DNA of 64,000 nt, taken from SB25 sp050180705 (GTDB lineage Bacteria > Bacteroidota > Bacteroidia > Bacteroidales > Tenuifilaceae). The stretch is taken from NCBI GenBank assembly GCA_050180705.1, contig JBFXDX010000019.1:1-64000 (forward strand), written 5' to 3'. The notes under the pieces were generated by a model, which was not told the DNA's origin, made no database searches, and was given only the letters and a program-made list of their open reading frames with translations. Both the position numbers and the translations under genes were made by a program. Positions 52,006 through 61,163 of this stretch are shown piece by piece. The number at the start of each line of letters is the position of its first letter. The stretch's first letter is position 1.

Positions 52006-53508
52006 CTATTGAACAGCAGCAAGAGCATTTATTGATCCCCAGCCAAAATCTGAACTCTTATTTGGATAGAGCGATGCGGATTGTTTCATTCTTGTCAAAA
52101 CTTGATCTCTTGTCCAAGTAGGATATTTTCCCCAAATCAAAGCAGCGATACCCGCAGTAGTTGATGTTGCCACAGACGAACCTCCCACGTAATTGCGGGT
52201 TTTTTCGTAAAAACCAAGGCAAACTGAACTTCTTCCCGAGTCGCTTTCGCGTTGCATAATCACCGTAAAATCAATTTTGCTTCCTTTATGGCAAACTGCA
52301 CATTCTGTATATCCAGTTCCATCTGTAATTCCAGTTGCAGCAACAGTTTCAGCCATATTCGCTGGGAAAATAACACCAGCCCAATTTGTAAATGTAGTAG
52401 ATGTCCCACCTGCTGCAATAATCATTTTACCTTTAGAGTATGCATATTTAACTGCATCACTTATACTTCCAATTGTATATATGTGGCCAATAGACATGGA
52501 TATAACTTTTACATCAGACATATTTGCTAGCTCAGTTAAAGCACGGCTAACACCGCGTTGTTCGTGATAGCCATCTAAAACAACATCACCAGTTGCTCTG
52601 TAAGCAACTAAATTACAATTGTATGCCACGCCAACTGGATATCCTAAATTGTTACGTGGTGCAGCAATTGTTGAAGCCATACGTGTCCCGTGTCCACATT
52701 TATCGGCAGATCCATCGGTTGTTGTTGCCCATGGCCATATTGAGTTCACATATACACCATACTTTTTAATTGTTCTACCAGTAGAATATCCCTGATTGAA
52801 GTTCGAGCCAAGAAGTGATTGCTCTGAAGATACTCCAGTGTCAATAAGTCCTACTGTTATACCGCTTCCGGTACTATATGCCCATGCACTTGGAATGTTA
52901 TGTTTGTAGTATGTCCAAGAAACTTGACAGTTTGGTGTCATAGTTTTATAATCGTTCGAGTTAATGGTTTCAGGATCAGTATCACAACCCGAATCGCTTT
53001 TTGTTTTTTGTTCATAATTAAAGTAACAGTATCCAGATGGCTCCATGTATCTAATCTTGGAATTGTTCTTTAGTTCTATCAATGTATTTATTTCCGATAC
53101 ATAAACATCAATAAAGTTTAGTTCATTTCCTTCGTCAATAAGAATATTTTCTCCTTTTCGTGAGGTTTCTGTATTGTTTTTTTCAAGTTTCGATATCTGA
53201 TCTAGAATTTCCTGTTTTGTTTTTTCAGAACCTTTTGAACTTAAGTTAGAGAAGGGGGCTGATTCATATCCAATTGTAAGTATATTATTCCCAAGTTTGA
53301 GTGCACTCCATAGTACAAAAACGTCTCTTTTGTTCCAATTGAAATCGCCTTCATTATCCAATGTTTTTCGAATAATATTGTTGACTTCTATGCCTGTAAG
53401 GGGTTCTCTTTGGGTGTAATCTTCGGTTTTCTTTGAATTATCATTTTTAGTGCAGCCAAAGATGATAATAAAAATAAGGGTAATCCCATAAATGTTAAGT
53501 CTTTTCAT
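52006..53508 (-). CDS. S8 subtilisin-like serine peptidase lipoprotein
   Basis: 500 residues. Lipobox IIFGC (Cys19). An N-terminal region (about 20-205) probably acts as inhibitory prodomain. Catalytic triad: Asp223 in VGLIDTGVSS, His273 in CGHGTRMAST, Ser445 in GGSSVATSTTAG. Four or more Cys in and near the domain (C163, C175, C194) suggest disulfides outside the cytoplasm. No sorting domain, so lipid-anchored. Surface or periplasmic proteolysis; specific substrate unknown. Confidence 0.9.
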   Translation of the reverse strand: MKRLNIYGITLIFIIIFGCTKNDNSKKTEDYTQREPLTGIEVNNIIRKTLDNEGDFNWNKRDVFVLWSALKLGNNILTIGYESAPFSNLSSKGSEKTKQEILDQISKLEKNNTETSRKGENILIDEGNELNFIDVYVSEINTLIELKNNSKIRYMEPSGYCYFNYEQKTKSDSGCDTDPETINSNDYKTMTPNCQVSWTYYKHNIPSAWAYSTGSGITVGLIDTGVSSEQSLLGSNFNQGYSTGRTIKKYGVYVNSIWPWATTTDGSADKCGHGTRMASTIAAPRNNLGYPVGVAYNCNLVAYRATGDVVLDGYHEQRGVSRALTELANMSDVKVISMSIGHIYTIGSISDAVKYAYSKGKMIIAAGGTSTTFTNWAGVIFPANMAETVAATGITDGTGYTECAVCHKGSKIDFTVIMQRESDSGRSSVCLGFYEKTRNYVGGSSVATSTTAGIAALIWGKYPTWTRDQVLTRMKQSASLYPNKSSDFGWGSINALAAVQ

Positions 53509-54023
53509 TTGTTTTGGTTTTAATGGTTTATAATGTAATGAACGTTAATATATTGCCAAATTATGTAAAATGTTGAATCGATTCAAATTTAGACCGTTTT
53601 TATTTGTGTTTGTTTTTTCTTATTTGTGTGATAAAAAGTTTGTTTTTTAGAAAAAGTGTTTAATGTAAGTTGTTTTGCTGAAAATAAATATTTCGTTTGC
53701 CCTTGCAAATTTTATATAGTGCGGAGTTAAACTATCTTTTGTACTCTTTGTGATTTTGTCCCGCTTGTATGGTTTCGATTTTTAATGATGTTTTTTTATG
53801 AGTGGTTATTTTTTGTGTAATGATATTTTTAATTGAATAAATCACTATACATAAACTCTACATTTATATTATTTTTATTTTTTTAGTATTATAAAAACAC
53901 TTCATTGAATATATTAAATTATTGATTAAAAATTTAATATATATTATATATAACTCTACAATATTAAATTTATTACAAATTAAATCCTTAACTATTAAAT
54001 GGTACAACCGATATATTAATTCA
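53509..54023. promoter_or_regulatory. AT-rich intergenic region with repeated TATTAAAT
   Basis: About 550 bases without a gene. TATTAAAT occurs at 53912-53919, 53962-53969 and 53993-54000, and inverted (ATTTAATA) at 53932-53939; the first and inverted copies form a 10-bp-arm palindrome ATATTAAATT/AATTTAATAT. In such AT-rich DNA this may be chance, but it lies directly before the phosphate operon. Confidence 0.3.
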
Positions 54024-54031
54024 TACCTTTG
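54024..54031 (+). promoter_or_regulatory. -7 promoter element of the phosphate operon
   Basis: TACCTTTG is a perfect TAnnTTTG box, 30 bases before the DUF47 gene start. No TTTG 19 bases upstream, which could mean activator dependence. Confidence 0.5.
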
Positions 54032-54060
54032 TTAAGTTGCAACAATTAAATAAGTAGGTG

Positions 54061-54708
54061 ATGTTAAAGTTTAATGGATCGAAAAAAGTAATTGAACTAT
54101 TAGATAATTTTTTTGATACAGTTGATCAAGGTGTTCTTGTTTTTAAGAATGGAGTCAATAATTATCTCTACGGAAATACAGAGAACTTCAACGATAATCT
54201 TAATAGTTTAATTAAGTTGGAATCGAGTGCTGATATATTAAGGAGAGAAGTGGAGAATTTACTTTATTCTCAGTCTTTAATGCCTCAATTTAGAGGAGAT
54301 ATCTTAAAACTGCTTGAGGATATGGATACTATAATCGATATTGTTAAGGAGAATTTAGCACAGTTCGATGTTGAGATCCCCAATATCCCTACTGAATTAA
54401 ATCAGGATTTTAGTAAACTAACCGAATTATCTATTTCAGCAGTTGAATCGTTAGTGCCTGCTGTTCGTGCTTTTTTCAGAACTCCTGATACTGTTAAAGA
54501 TCAGTTGCATAGGGTTTACTTTTATGAAAAGGAAACAGATAAAATGGCTACTGCTATAAAGCGTAAAGTTTTTCGCGATATGACCAATCTTAAGTTAAGT
54601 GAGAAATTTCATTTAAGGTATTTTACCCTTCATATCGAGAATGTATCTGATGAAGCGGAGAAAGTTGCAGACTTGTTATCTATTATGGCTATTAAGAGAA
54701 CTATATAA
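54061..54708 (+). CDS. DUF47 (PhoU-like) phosphate transport regulator
   Basis: 215 residues from ATG 54061. All-helical, PhoU-like protein of the DUF47/YkaA family, which nearly always sits next to PiT phosphate transporters and is thought to gate them. Motifs include DQGVLVFKNGVNNYL, a Glu/Asp-rich metal-binding helix (KLESSADILRREVENLLYS) and the C-terminal RYFTLHIENVSDEAEKVADLL. Ten bases upstream of the PiT gene. Confidence 0.9.
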   Translation: MLKFNGSKKVIELLDNFFDTVDQGVLVFKNGVNNYLYGNTENFNDNLNSLIKLESSADILRREVENLLYSQSLMPQFRGDILKLLEDMDTIIDIVKENLAQFDVEIPNIPTELNQDFSKLTELSISAVESLVPAVRAFFRTPDTVKDQLHRVYFYEKETDKMATAIKRKVFRDMTNLKLSEKFHLRYFTLHIENVSDEAEKVADLLSIMAIKRTI

Positions 54709-54718
54709 ATAAAAGGTA

Positions 54719-56464
54719 GTGTTTCTATTCTTTATATCGAGTGGTTTATTTTTAGGATGGTCGTTGGGAGCCAATGATGCTGCTAATGTTTTTGGAACTG
54801 CAGTTGGGTCTAAGATGCTCAGTTTTAAAAAAGCGGCGATTATAGCAAGTGTATTTATAACTCTAGGTGCTGTAATACAAGGGGGAGGAACCACTGAAAC
54901 TCTTAGTAAACTTGGTGCTGTTGATGCAATAGGTGGAGCGTTTACCGTTGCCCTTTGTGCGGCATTCACCGTTTTTGTGATGACAAGGAACAAGTTGCCT
55001 GTTTCTACCACTCAGGCAATTGTAGGAGCAATTATAGGGTGGAATCTTTTTACCAATAATAAGACAGATTATTCAATTCTTACTACAATTCTTTCATCGT
55101 GGGTGATTGGACCAATAATTGGGATTGTTTTTGCGGCTCTTCTTTTCATTTTTGTTAGATGGTTATTGCATCGACTAAAGATTCACTTGATTAAGCTTGA
55201 TGGTTATATTCGCTGGGGACTAATTATTGTTGGTGCATTTGGTGCGTTTAGTTTGGGCGCAAACAATATTGCCAATGTTGTGGGTGTGTTTATTGGGTCT
55301 GCTCCAAATTTAATAATCGATCTTGGTATTTTCCATCTGAATGGTGTTCAACTAATCTTTTTGCTTGGTGGCTTATCTATTGCACTTGGCGTTTTTACAT
55401 ATGGTTCCAAGGTTATGGAAACGGTTGGTGAGGGAATTATGAATCTTTCGTCGGAGGCCGCAATTGTTGTTGTTTTAGCTCAAGCATTGGTATTATTCAT
55501 TTTTTCATCTACTGGGTTGTCTAATCTTTTGGCATCAATTGGATTACCCCGGATTCCTCTTGTTCCAGTTTCGAGTTCTCAACTTGTTGTTGGGGCGGTT
55601 ATTGGAATAGGTTTGGTAAAAGGAGTTCAAGAAATTAGAATGAAAATATTAGGAGGTATTCTTTTAGGATGGATTATAACTCCTATTGCAGCTTGTATTC
55701 TTTCGTTTTTCGCTTTGTTTTTTATTCAGAATGTTTTTAATCTTTCAGTAACAAATAGTTCTGCGAGTGCAGCGATAGAGCATGTTGAGTCAGCCGTTAG
55801 TTCTAATGTCGATGTCGCCAAACAAATAAATATGGTATGGCCGTTTGCATTGATTGTAGTTGCGGTTATTGTTACTCTTGTGGTTTACTATATTATTATT
55901 CAGCAGAGACTAAGGGTTAAGGCTCAAAACGAACTTTATAAGAAGCAGAACGATTACTTTACTGCTCAGAAAGCATTGACAGAGTTGGAACTAAAAACAA
56001 TTCGGTTAGAGAATTCATCACTTTCCAATAAATTAGAGTTTAAGCGGAAGGAACTTATAAATTATGCATTGAGCATAATTGAGCAGCAAAATTTTATGTC
56101 TTCAATACTTGAAAGTCTTGAAGAACTAAAGAGTTTAAGTGATTCTGAAAAGTCCGAAAAATTAGACAGTTTAATCATGCTGATTAAGCAGAAGATGAAT
56201 AATTCGGATAAGGTGAAAGACTTTGCTGTTGAGGCCGAAAAAATGCATAAGGACTTCTACCATCGTCTTTCCGATCAATTCCCCGATTTAACCGAAAATG
56301 ATAAGCGTCTTGCAACTTTGCTACGCTTGGGTTTTTCGTCTAAAGAAATTGCCCCATTGCTAAATATATCACCTAAAAGCGTTGAGATAGTACGCTACAG
56401 ACTTCGAAAAAAAATCAACCTAAAACAGGGTGACAACTTAATACAATTCATTAACAACCTATAA
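54719..56464 (+). CDS. PiT inorganic phosphate transporter fused to coiled coil and LuxR-like HTH domain
   Basis: 581 residues from GTG 54719, ten bases after DUF47. The transporter part (about 1-394) has the PiT signature twice: GWSLGANDAANVFGTAVGS and AFSLGANNIANVVGVFIGS, plus KLPVSTTQAIVGAIIG and VPVSSSQLVVGAVIGIG. After the last helix (about 372-394) comes a cytosolic region with a coiled coil (about 401-520) and a helix-turn-helix (about 524-568: LTENDKRLATLLRLG, SSKEIAPLLNISPKSVEIVRYRLRKK given as parts) like those at the end of Bacteroidota YYY/two-component-propeller regulators. A phosphate transporter carrying its own DNA-binding-like domain suggests a transceptor. It is not a frameshift artefact: the frame is continuous. 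Confidence 0.85.
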   Translation: MFLFFISSGLFLGWSLGANDAANVFGTAVGSKMLSFKKAAIIASVFITLGAVIQGGGTTETLSKLGAVDAIGGAFTVALCAAFTVFVMTRNKLPVSTTQAIVGAIIGWNLFTNNKTDYSILTTILSSWVIGPIIGIVFAALLFIFVRWLLHRLKIHLIKLDGYIRWGLIIVGAFGAFSLGANNIANVVGVFIGSAPNLIIDLGIFHLNGVQLIFLLGGLSIALGVFTYGSKVMETVGEGIMNLSSEAAIVVVLAQALVLFIFSSTGLSNLLASIGLPRIPLVPVSSSQLVVGAVIGIGLVKGVQEIRMKILGGILLGWIITPIAACILSFFALFFIQNVFNLSVTNSSASAAIEHVESAVSSNVDVAKQINMVWPFALIVVAVIVTLVVYYIIIQQRLRVKAQNELYKKQNDYFTAQKALTELELKTIRLENSSLSNKLEFKRKELINYALSIIEQQNFMSSILESLEELKSLSDSEKSEKLDSLIMLIKQKMNNSDKVKDFAVEAEKMHKDFYHRLSDQFPDLTENDKRLATLLRLGFSSKEIAPLLNISPKSVEIVRYRLRKKINLKQGDNLIQFINNL

Positions 56465-56474
56465 ACTGAGAGGT

Positions 56475-58073
56475 ATGAAAAAATCTAAACAAATTATTCT
56501 TGTTCTGCTTTTAGCGGTTGTTTGGTCTATGAATGGCCAACTTCTGGCACAGGAGCAAAACATTACTGGAACTATTACTTCCAGCGTCGATGGGAAACCT
56601 GTAAGTGACGTTAAGATTCGCGTTAAAGGCGAAAAGGAAATTGCTGGTGTAACCGACGCTAGTGGATATTACTCTGTGAAAGTGGGCTCTAACACCTCGG
56701 GCGAACTGGTGTTTGTTCATCCCGATTTCGATGAGATGGAGCTGTACGTTAATGGCCGATCAACGGTTAATGTGGTGTTGGAGTCGAATGTGAGATATAA
56801 TGCCTATGGACAAAAGGTAAGCCGAGTAAATTTAATTGCCGAGAATAGGAATGGAATCTTAACGTTCGAATCGCCCGATCAAAACTATAAAACATGGTTC
56901 GACCTACGCGTTAATTTCGATGGTGCACACTATTTCGATAAGGATGCGATGAATGAAATTGGCGATGGTGTTAAGATTCGCCGTTTGCGTTTTGCCATGA
57001 AAACCCTTCTTTATAAGCATTGGACAGGTGAGGTTGATTTGAACTTTGCTGGTGGTCAGCTCGATGTTAAGGATGCTTTTTTGGGTTACAAGTCCGATCC
57101 TTATAAGTTTTACTTTAAGGCTGGATACTTTAAAGAGCCAATATCAATGGAAACTACAACAACATCAAGGTATCAAACTTTCATTGAGGAGCCTTACATG
57201 ACAACATTTGCGCCAGCTCGTCAAATGGGATTCAACGTATCAAAGTGGGATACTCGTTATTTGGCTATTGTTGGTGTTCATTTTAATGATGTGGAAAATT
57301 CTGAGGTTACAACCTATTCCGAGGATGCAAATAAGGATTATGGTACCGATGAGGGCTATTCTGTCACAGCAAAAGGAGTTTTTCGTCCTATCTTTAAGGA
57401 TAATAAGTTAATTCACTTGGGTGTTTCAGGATCGTATCGTACACCCAAAACTAGCTGGGAATATGCCGAAACATATAGAATTTCGACAAGAGATATGACC
57501 AGTATCAATAGAAAGAAATATTTGGATACCGATGATATTCCCAACGTGAAATCGCATGTGATACTTGGTGGTGAGTTGGCTGCTAGTTACAAGAATATAA
57601 AATTTGCCAGCGAATACATTTACACTAAAATCAATAGAAAAACTGGATTCGAAACCTATGAGGCTAGTGGATTGTTTGCCTCTGTGTCTTATCTTGTTTT
57701 TGGTGGACACTATAATTACAATGAGGAGGAAGGCGAATTTACCCAGGTAACTCGCGGTAAGGATTGGGGAGATATTGAACTTGCATTCCGTTACGATTTT
57801 ATTGATTTAAATGATAAGTCAGCAGATATAATGGGCGGTAGTGCTAATGCTTACACCGCAGGCGTTACTTACCATGCTAATCCTAATGTTAAGTTCATGC
57901 TTAATTATTCTTACATCAATCACGACCGATATGCTAATGGTAAAGGAAAACTTTATGTAGGTACCGATGCCAATGGCAATTTAACCAAAGATTATACAAA
58001 GGTTACCGAAAGTGCTGGCAATGCAGGCGACGATTATGGTTTTGTCCAATTTAGAGCCGAAATTGATTTCTAG
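56475..58073 (+). CDS. OprO/OprP-type porin with N-terminal carboxypeptidase-regulatory domain
   Basis: 532 residues, signal peptide MKKSKQIILVLLLAVVWSMNGQLLA. A CarboxypepD_reg-like domain (about 28-105, GTITSSVDGKPVSDVKIRVKG, key part GKPVSDVKIRVKG) leads into a phosphate-selective porin O/P barrel (about 130-532): FDGAHYF, RRLRFAMKTLLYKHWTGEVDLNFAGG, LGYKSDPYKFYFKAGYFKEP, and a final YGFVQFRAEIDF. Ten bases after the PiT gene, so phosphate would cross the outer membrane here and the inner membrane through PiT. Confidence 0.88.
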   Translation: MKKSKQIILVLLLAVVWSMNGQLLAQEQNITGTITSSVDGKPVSDVKIRVKGEKEIAGVTDASGYYSVKVGSNTSGELVFVHPDFDEMELYVNGRSTVNVVLESNVRYNAYGQKVSRVNLIAENRNGILTFESPDQNYKTWFDLRVNFDGAHYFDKDAMNEIGDGVKIRRLRFAMKTLLYKHWTGEVDLNFAGGQLDVKDAFLGYKSDPYKFYFKAGYFKEPISMETTTTSRYQTFIEEPYMTTFAPARQMGFNVSKWDTRYLAIVGVHFNDVENSEVTTYSEDANKDYGTDEGYSVTAKGVFRPIFKDNKLIHLGVSGSYRTPKTSWEYAETYRISTRDMTSINRKKYLDTDDIPNVKSHVILGGELAASYKNIKFASEYIYTKINRKTGFETYEASGLFASVSYLVFGGHYNYNEEEGEFTQVTRGKDWGDIELAFRYDFIDLNDKSADIMGGSANAYTAGVTYHANPNVKFMLNYSYINHDRYANGKGKLYVGTDANGNLTKDYTKVTESAGNAGDDYGFVQFRAEIDF

Positions 58074-58087
58074 AATAATTAATTAAA

Positions 58088-59683
58088 ATGTATAAGTCCA
58101 TGAAAACAAAATTAATCATAGCAACTCTTTCAATCGTAGGTCTAGTTTTTACTGGATGCGTGAAAGACGATATTTTCGAAGATAAGTCGGGTCCCAGTTC
58201 TGATGTTACATTGGTAATTAATGAGGTTGCCTCTAATTTGGGTGATACAGATCCCGATTGGATTGAGATTTACAATCCTTCAGATGCCGAGATCGATATG
58301 AGTGGATTCGGTGTTTACGATAAGCCCGATGCTATTTACAAATTTGCAACAGGTACTAAGATTGCTTCAAAAGGATATTTGGTAATTGTTTGTGACAAAG
58401 ACTTGGCTACTGCCGATCCCGCTACCTATGCCAATTTTGGTATTTCATCGGGTGGCGAAACTGTTTATTTGGTTGATGCTACTGAGGCTGTTATCGATCA
58501 GGTTGATGTGCCAGCCATGGATTTAGGTATATCGTATGCACGAATTCCCGATGGTGGCGATGTTTTCGAAAACGCAAATCCAACTAAAGGCACCGCAAAT
58601 AGTAACACAAACGAGGCTCCTGTTATTGAGGCCGATACCTTAGTAACTGGTATGGTTAACGATAATGTTCGTTATCAGTACGATGTTGTGGTTAAAGATG
58701 CTTCGGGTGTTGCCGATGTAAAACTATGGATGCAGACTTCCTCCGAAACATACTACACCACAATGGCTCCACTTGGTGATGGTACATATAGGGTTCTGCT
58801 TCCAGCCTTAACTAAAGGCGATGTTGTTTCCTATTACATTGAGGCTGCCGACGAGACTGGCCTTAAAACTAAATTTAAGCCTGAGGATGACGATGCCTTT
58901 ACATTCACGGTTGTTGATGGTTTGGCAATATTTAACAGCGTTACTTTATCGAATAGCAATCCATCTTCGCTAGAGGATATCACAGTGACTGTTGATGCTT
59001 ACGATAAGAGTGGTATTAGTGGTGTTCGCCTTTATTATTTGGTAAACGATGAGAATGCCGATAACAAGATCAATGTAGATTTAACTTTCGATGGAACTGT
59101 TTGGACTGGAACAATTCCAGGACAGGACTATGGTGCAGTAATTCGTTACTATATCAGGGCTACCGATAATTCTTCTGTAAAATCATACTATCCAGTTGAG
59201 GAACTAGATGCCGATGGTAATATTATTGGCGATTTCGATCACGATGATGCAACTACTTGGCCAAGTGTTACCGTAACACCATTAACTATACTCGATCAAT
59301 TAGTTATTAACGAGATTCAAGCTTCAGGAACACCTTACGACTATATTGAATTGTACAATGGAACAAGTGCAGCTATCGATATTAGCGGTTATAAGGTTTA
59401 CGATTCGGGAGGTGTTTCTGTTGCTTACGTTATTCCAAGTTCAACAACTATTGCTGCTGGAGGATTCTATGTAATCGAAACAGGTTCTGGTTCTTCTCAG
59501 GGACAGTTTGGAATATCCTCATCGGGCGAAGATATCACTCTTGCAAATGCTTCCGATGTTGTAGTAGATCAACTTTTGAAGGTAGATTGGCCAGGAACTC
59601 CACTTGTTGCTCGTAAAAAGGATGCAGCTCAACTTTGGGTGGTTCCATCTGCTGAAACTAAGGGTACGACAAATAATATCTAA
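58088..59683 (+). CDS. Lipoprotein with two lamin-tail domains and Ig-like repeats
   Basis: 531 residues. Lipobox VFTGC (Cys24). First lamin-tail domain about 38-165 (VINEVASNLGDTDPDWIEIYNPSD), two immunoglobulin-like repeats about 175-400 (DKSGISGVRLYYLVNDE; VVSYYIEAADETG), and a second lamin-tail domain about 412-531 (LVINEIQASGTPYDYIELYNGTS). These domains occur in secreted nucleases and phosphatases but no catalytic domain is present. Same operon as the porin; perhaps a surface adaptor. Confidence 0.82.
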   Translation: MYKSMKTKLIIATLSIVGLVFTGCVKDDIFEDKSGPSSDVTLVINEVASNLGDTDPDWIEIYNPSDAEIDMSGFGVYDKPDAIYKFATGTKIASKGYLVIVCDKDLATADPATYANFGISSGGETVYLVDATEAVIDQVDVPAMDLGISYARIPDGGDVFENANPTKGTANSNTNEAPVIEADTLVTGMVNDNVRYQYDVVVKDASGVADVKLWMQTSSETYYTTMAPLGDGTYRVLLPALTKGDVVSYYIEAADETGLKTKFKPEDDDAFTFTVVDGLAIFNSVTLSNSNPSSLEDITVTVDAYDKSGISGVRLYYLVNDENADNKINVDLTFDGTVWTGTIPGQDYGAVIRYYIRATDNSSVKSYYPVEELDADGNIIGDFDHDDATTWPSVTVTPLTILDQLVINEIQASGTPYDYIELYNGTSAAIDISGYKVYDSGGVSVAYVIPSSTTIAAGGFYVIETGSGSSQGQFGISSSGEDITLANASDVVVDQLLKVDWPGTPLVARKKDAAQLWVVPSAETKGTTNNI

Positions 59684-59703
59684 CGTTCGTTTACTGATCA
59701 TAA

Positions 59704-60495
59704 ATGAGTCGTTATTCTAGGAAATCGCAATTATCCGTAACTAATTGCGGTTTCCTTCTCAAATTCATAGTTCTGCAAATTCTTTTGGGCTTGTTTATTT
59801 GCTCCTGTGGTGAGCAATCGGATGATAATATTCCTCTGCTAAGCCCAACTGAATATTACGATCTTGGAATACCCGAGACATCTGATCTTTGTTTTGGATC
59901 GTCTACAGATATTCTATATACGGTGAGCGATAATACCACCAAGGTATATAAGATCACCACAAAAGGAAGGAAACTATCGGAACTTGCATATACTGGCAAC
60001 GATTTGGAGGGCGTATGCTATGTGGATGGTCAGTATATTTATGTTGCAGAAGAGCGTTTGCGTAAGATTGTTAAACTCGATTTACAGGGCAATGTATTGG
60101 ATCAGAAAACTATTCCGGTTGAGGTGAATTCAGAAAATGAAGGACTCGAGGGTATTTCGTACGCAACATTTTGCTCTCGTTTCTACATTATCAACGAGAT
60201 GAACCCGGAATTGCTTATCGAAACTGATAAAAATTTGAATGTGCTTAATGAGTATCCACTTACGTTTGCAAACGATTATTCTGGTATTTGTGTCGATAAT
60301 ATCAACCAAAATCTATGGATCTTAAGCGATATGTCGGCAACTGTGAATAAATGCACTATGCAGGGCGAACTTATAGAGAGTTATCGCATTCCGGTTAGTA
60401 ATCCCGAAGGAATTGCTTACGATCCTTCCAGTAAGATACTTTATGTAGTTAGCGATTCCGAGGCACGACTTTACGTTTTTAATTTAAATACATAA
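59704..60495 (+). CDS. SdiA-regulated-type beta-propeller lipoprotein
   Basis: 263 residues. N-terminal hydrophobic segment with Cys (FICSCGEQSDDN) as a likely lipobox. The body shows propeller blades of the SdiA-regulated/esterase-like phytase clan: LGIPETSDLCFGSSTDILYTVSDN, NDLEGVCYVDG.YIYVAEE, ENEGLEGISY, YSGICVDNINQNLWILSD and NPEGIAYDPSSKILYVVSD. Clan members include phytases, which fits the phosphate theme, though activity is not proven. Confidence 0.8.
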   Translation: MSRYSRKSQLSVTNCGFLLKFIVLQILLGLFICSCGEQSDDNIPLLSPTEYYDLGIPETSDLCFGSSTDILYTVSDNTTKVYKITTKGRKLSELAYTGNDLEGVCYVDGQYIYVAEERLRKIVKLDLQGNVLDQKTIPVEVNSENEGLEGISYATFCSRFYIINEMNPELLIETDKNLNVLNEYPLTFANDYSGICVDNINQNLWILSDMSATVNKCTMQGELIESYRIPVSNPEGIAYDPSSKILYVVSDSEARLYVFNLNT

Positions 60496-60507
60496 ATCAT
60501 CAAAATT

Positions 60508-61152
60508 ATGGCAAAAGAAGAAATGAAAATTGGAGAGATTTCCAAACCTAGGTTCGAATTCCGATCATTTGGACAATGTTTCGACAATGCTGCAAAGCGT
60601 ATGGCTCGTTTGTCGGTTCCTGTTCCTGAGAAAGTTTGGGAGCGCCATTCCGATGAGATTTACATTGTTTCGAACACTAACGACATCAACAATACGAAAA
60701 TTCGCGATGGCAAGATGGATATCAAAACCTATGTTCAAACCGTTGATGGCCTTGAACAATGGAATCCATTGATGAAAGCCGAATTTCCCATCTCTAAGAA
60801 AGTGCTACTCGATGAGGTTTTTCCTGCTTTTCAGGTAGATGCTCCTGTTCTTTCTAAGGATGAGTATACTTTCGATGAGTTTATGGCCATTGTTAAGCAT
60901 CATTCCAGCTTGGCTGCTGTTCGTGTACACAAGCAAAGGCTAGGTTACATGGTGAACGATACCATTTGTGAGTATGGTTTTGTTCTTATCAATGGTGCTA
61001 GGGTTATGACTATCAACTCTGAATCGACAGAGATTGAGGATATCAAAAAAACCATGAAGGATGTTGGTCTTGAGGGTGTTGAAAATATTAACTACCTGCA
61101 AGCAATTAAGCGTGTAATTGGAATGACTGATAAACCATTGGCAAACGAATAA
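60508..61152 (+). CDS. Divergent CYTH/TTM-like protein of unknown function
   Basis: 214 residues, cytosolic. No family motif is immediate, but its elements line up in order with those of the canonical CYTH protein that follows: SDEIYIVS against ERKFLV, NTKIRDGKMDIKTYVQT against VRVRVKGDKGFITIKG, PLMKAEFPIS against FEWEKEIPV, LAAVRVHKQRLGYMV against DKTRFLVPV, and CEYGFVLINGARVMTINSES against FEVDEFYGENEGLTLAEVE. Most of the EXEXK signature is absent. It may be a structural partner, an altered phosphohydrolase, or a non-catalytic phosphate sensor. 11 bases upstream of the CYTH gene. Confidence 0.55.
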   Translation: MAKEEMKIGEISKPRFEFRSFGQCFDNAAKRMARLSVPVPEKVWERHSDEIYIVSNTNDINNTKIRDGKMDIKTYVQTVDGLEQWNPLMKAEFPISKKVLLDEVFPAFQVDAPVLSKDEYTFDEFMAIVKHHSSLAAVRVHKQRLGYMVNDTICEYGFVLINGARVMTINSESTEIEDIKKTMKDVGLEGVENINYLQAIKRVIGMTDKPLANE

Positions 61153-61163
61153 CACTTTAGAAT

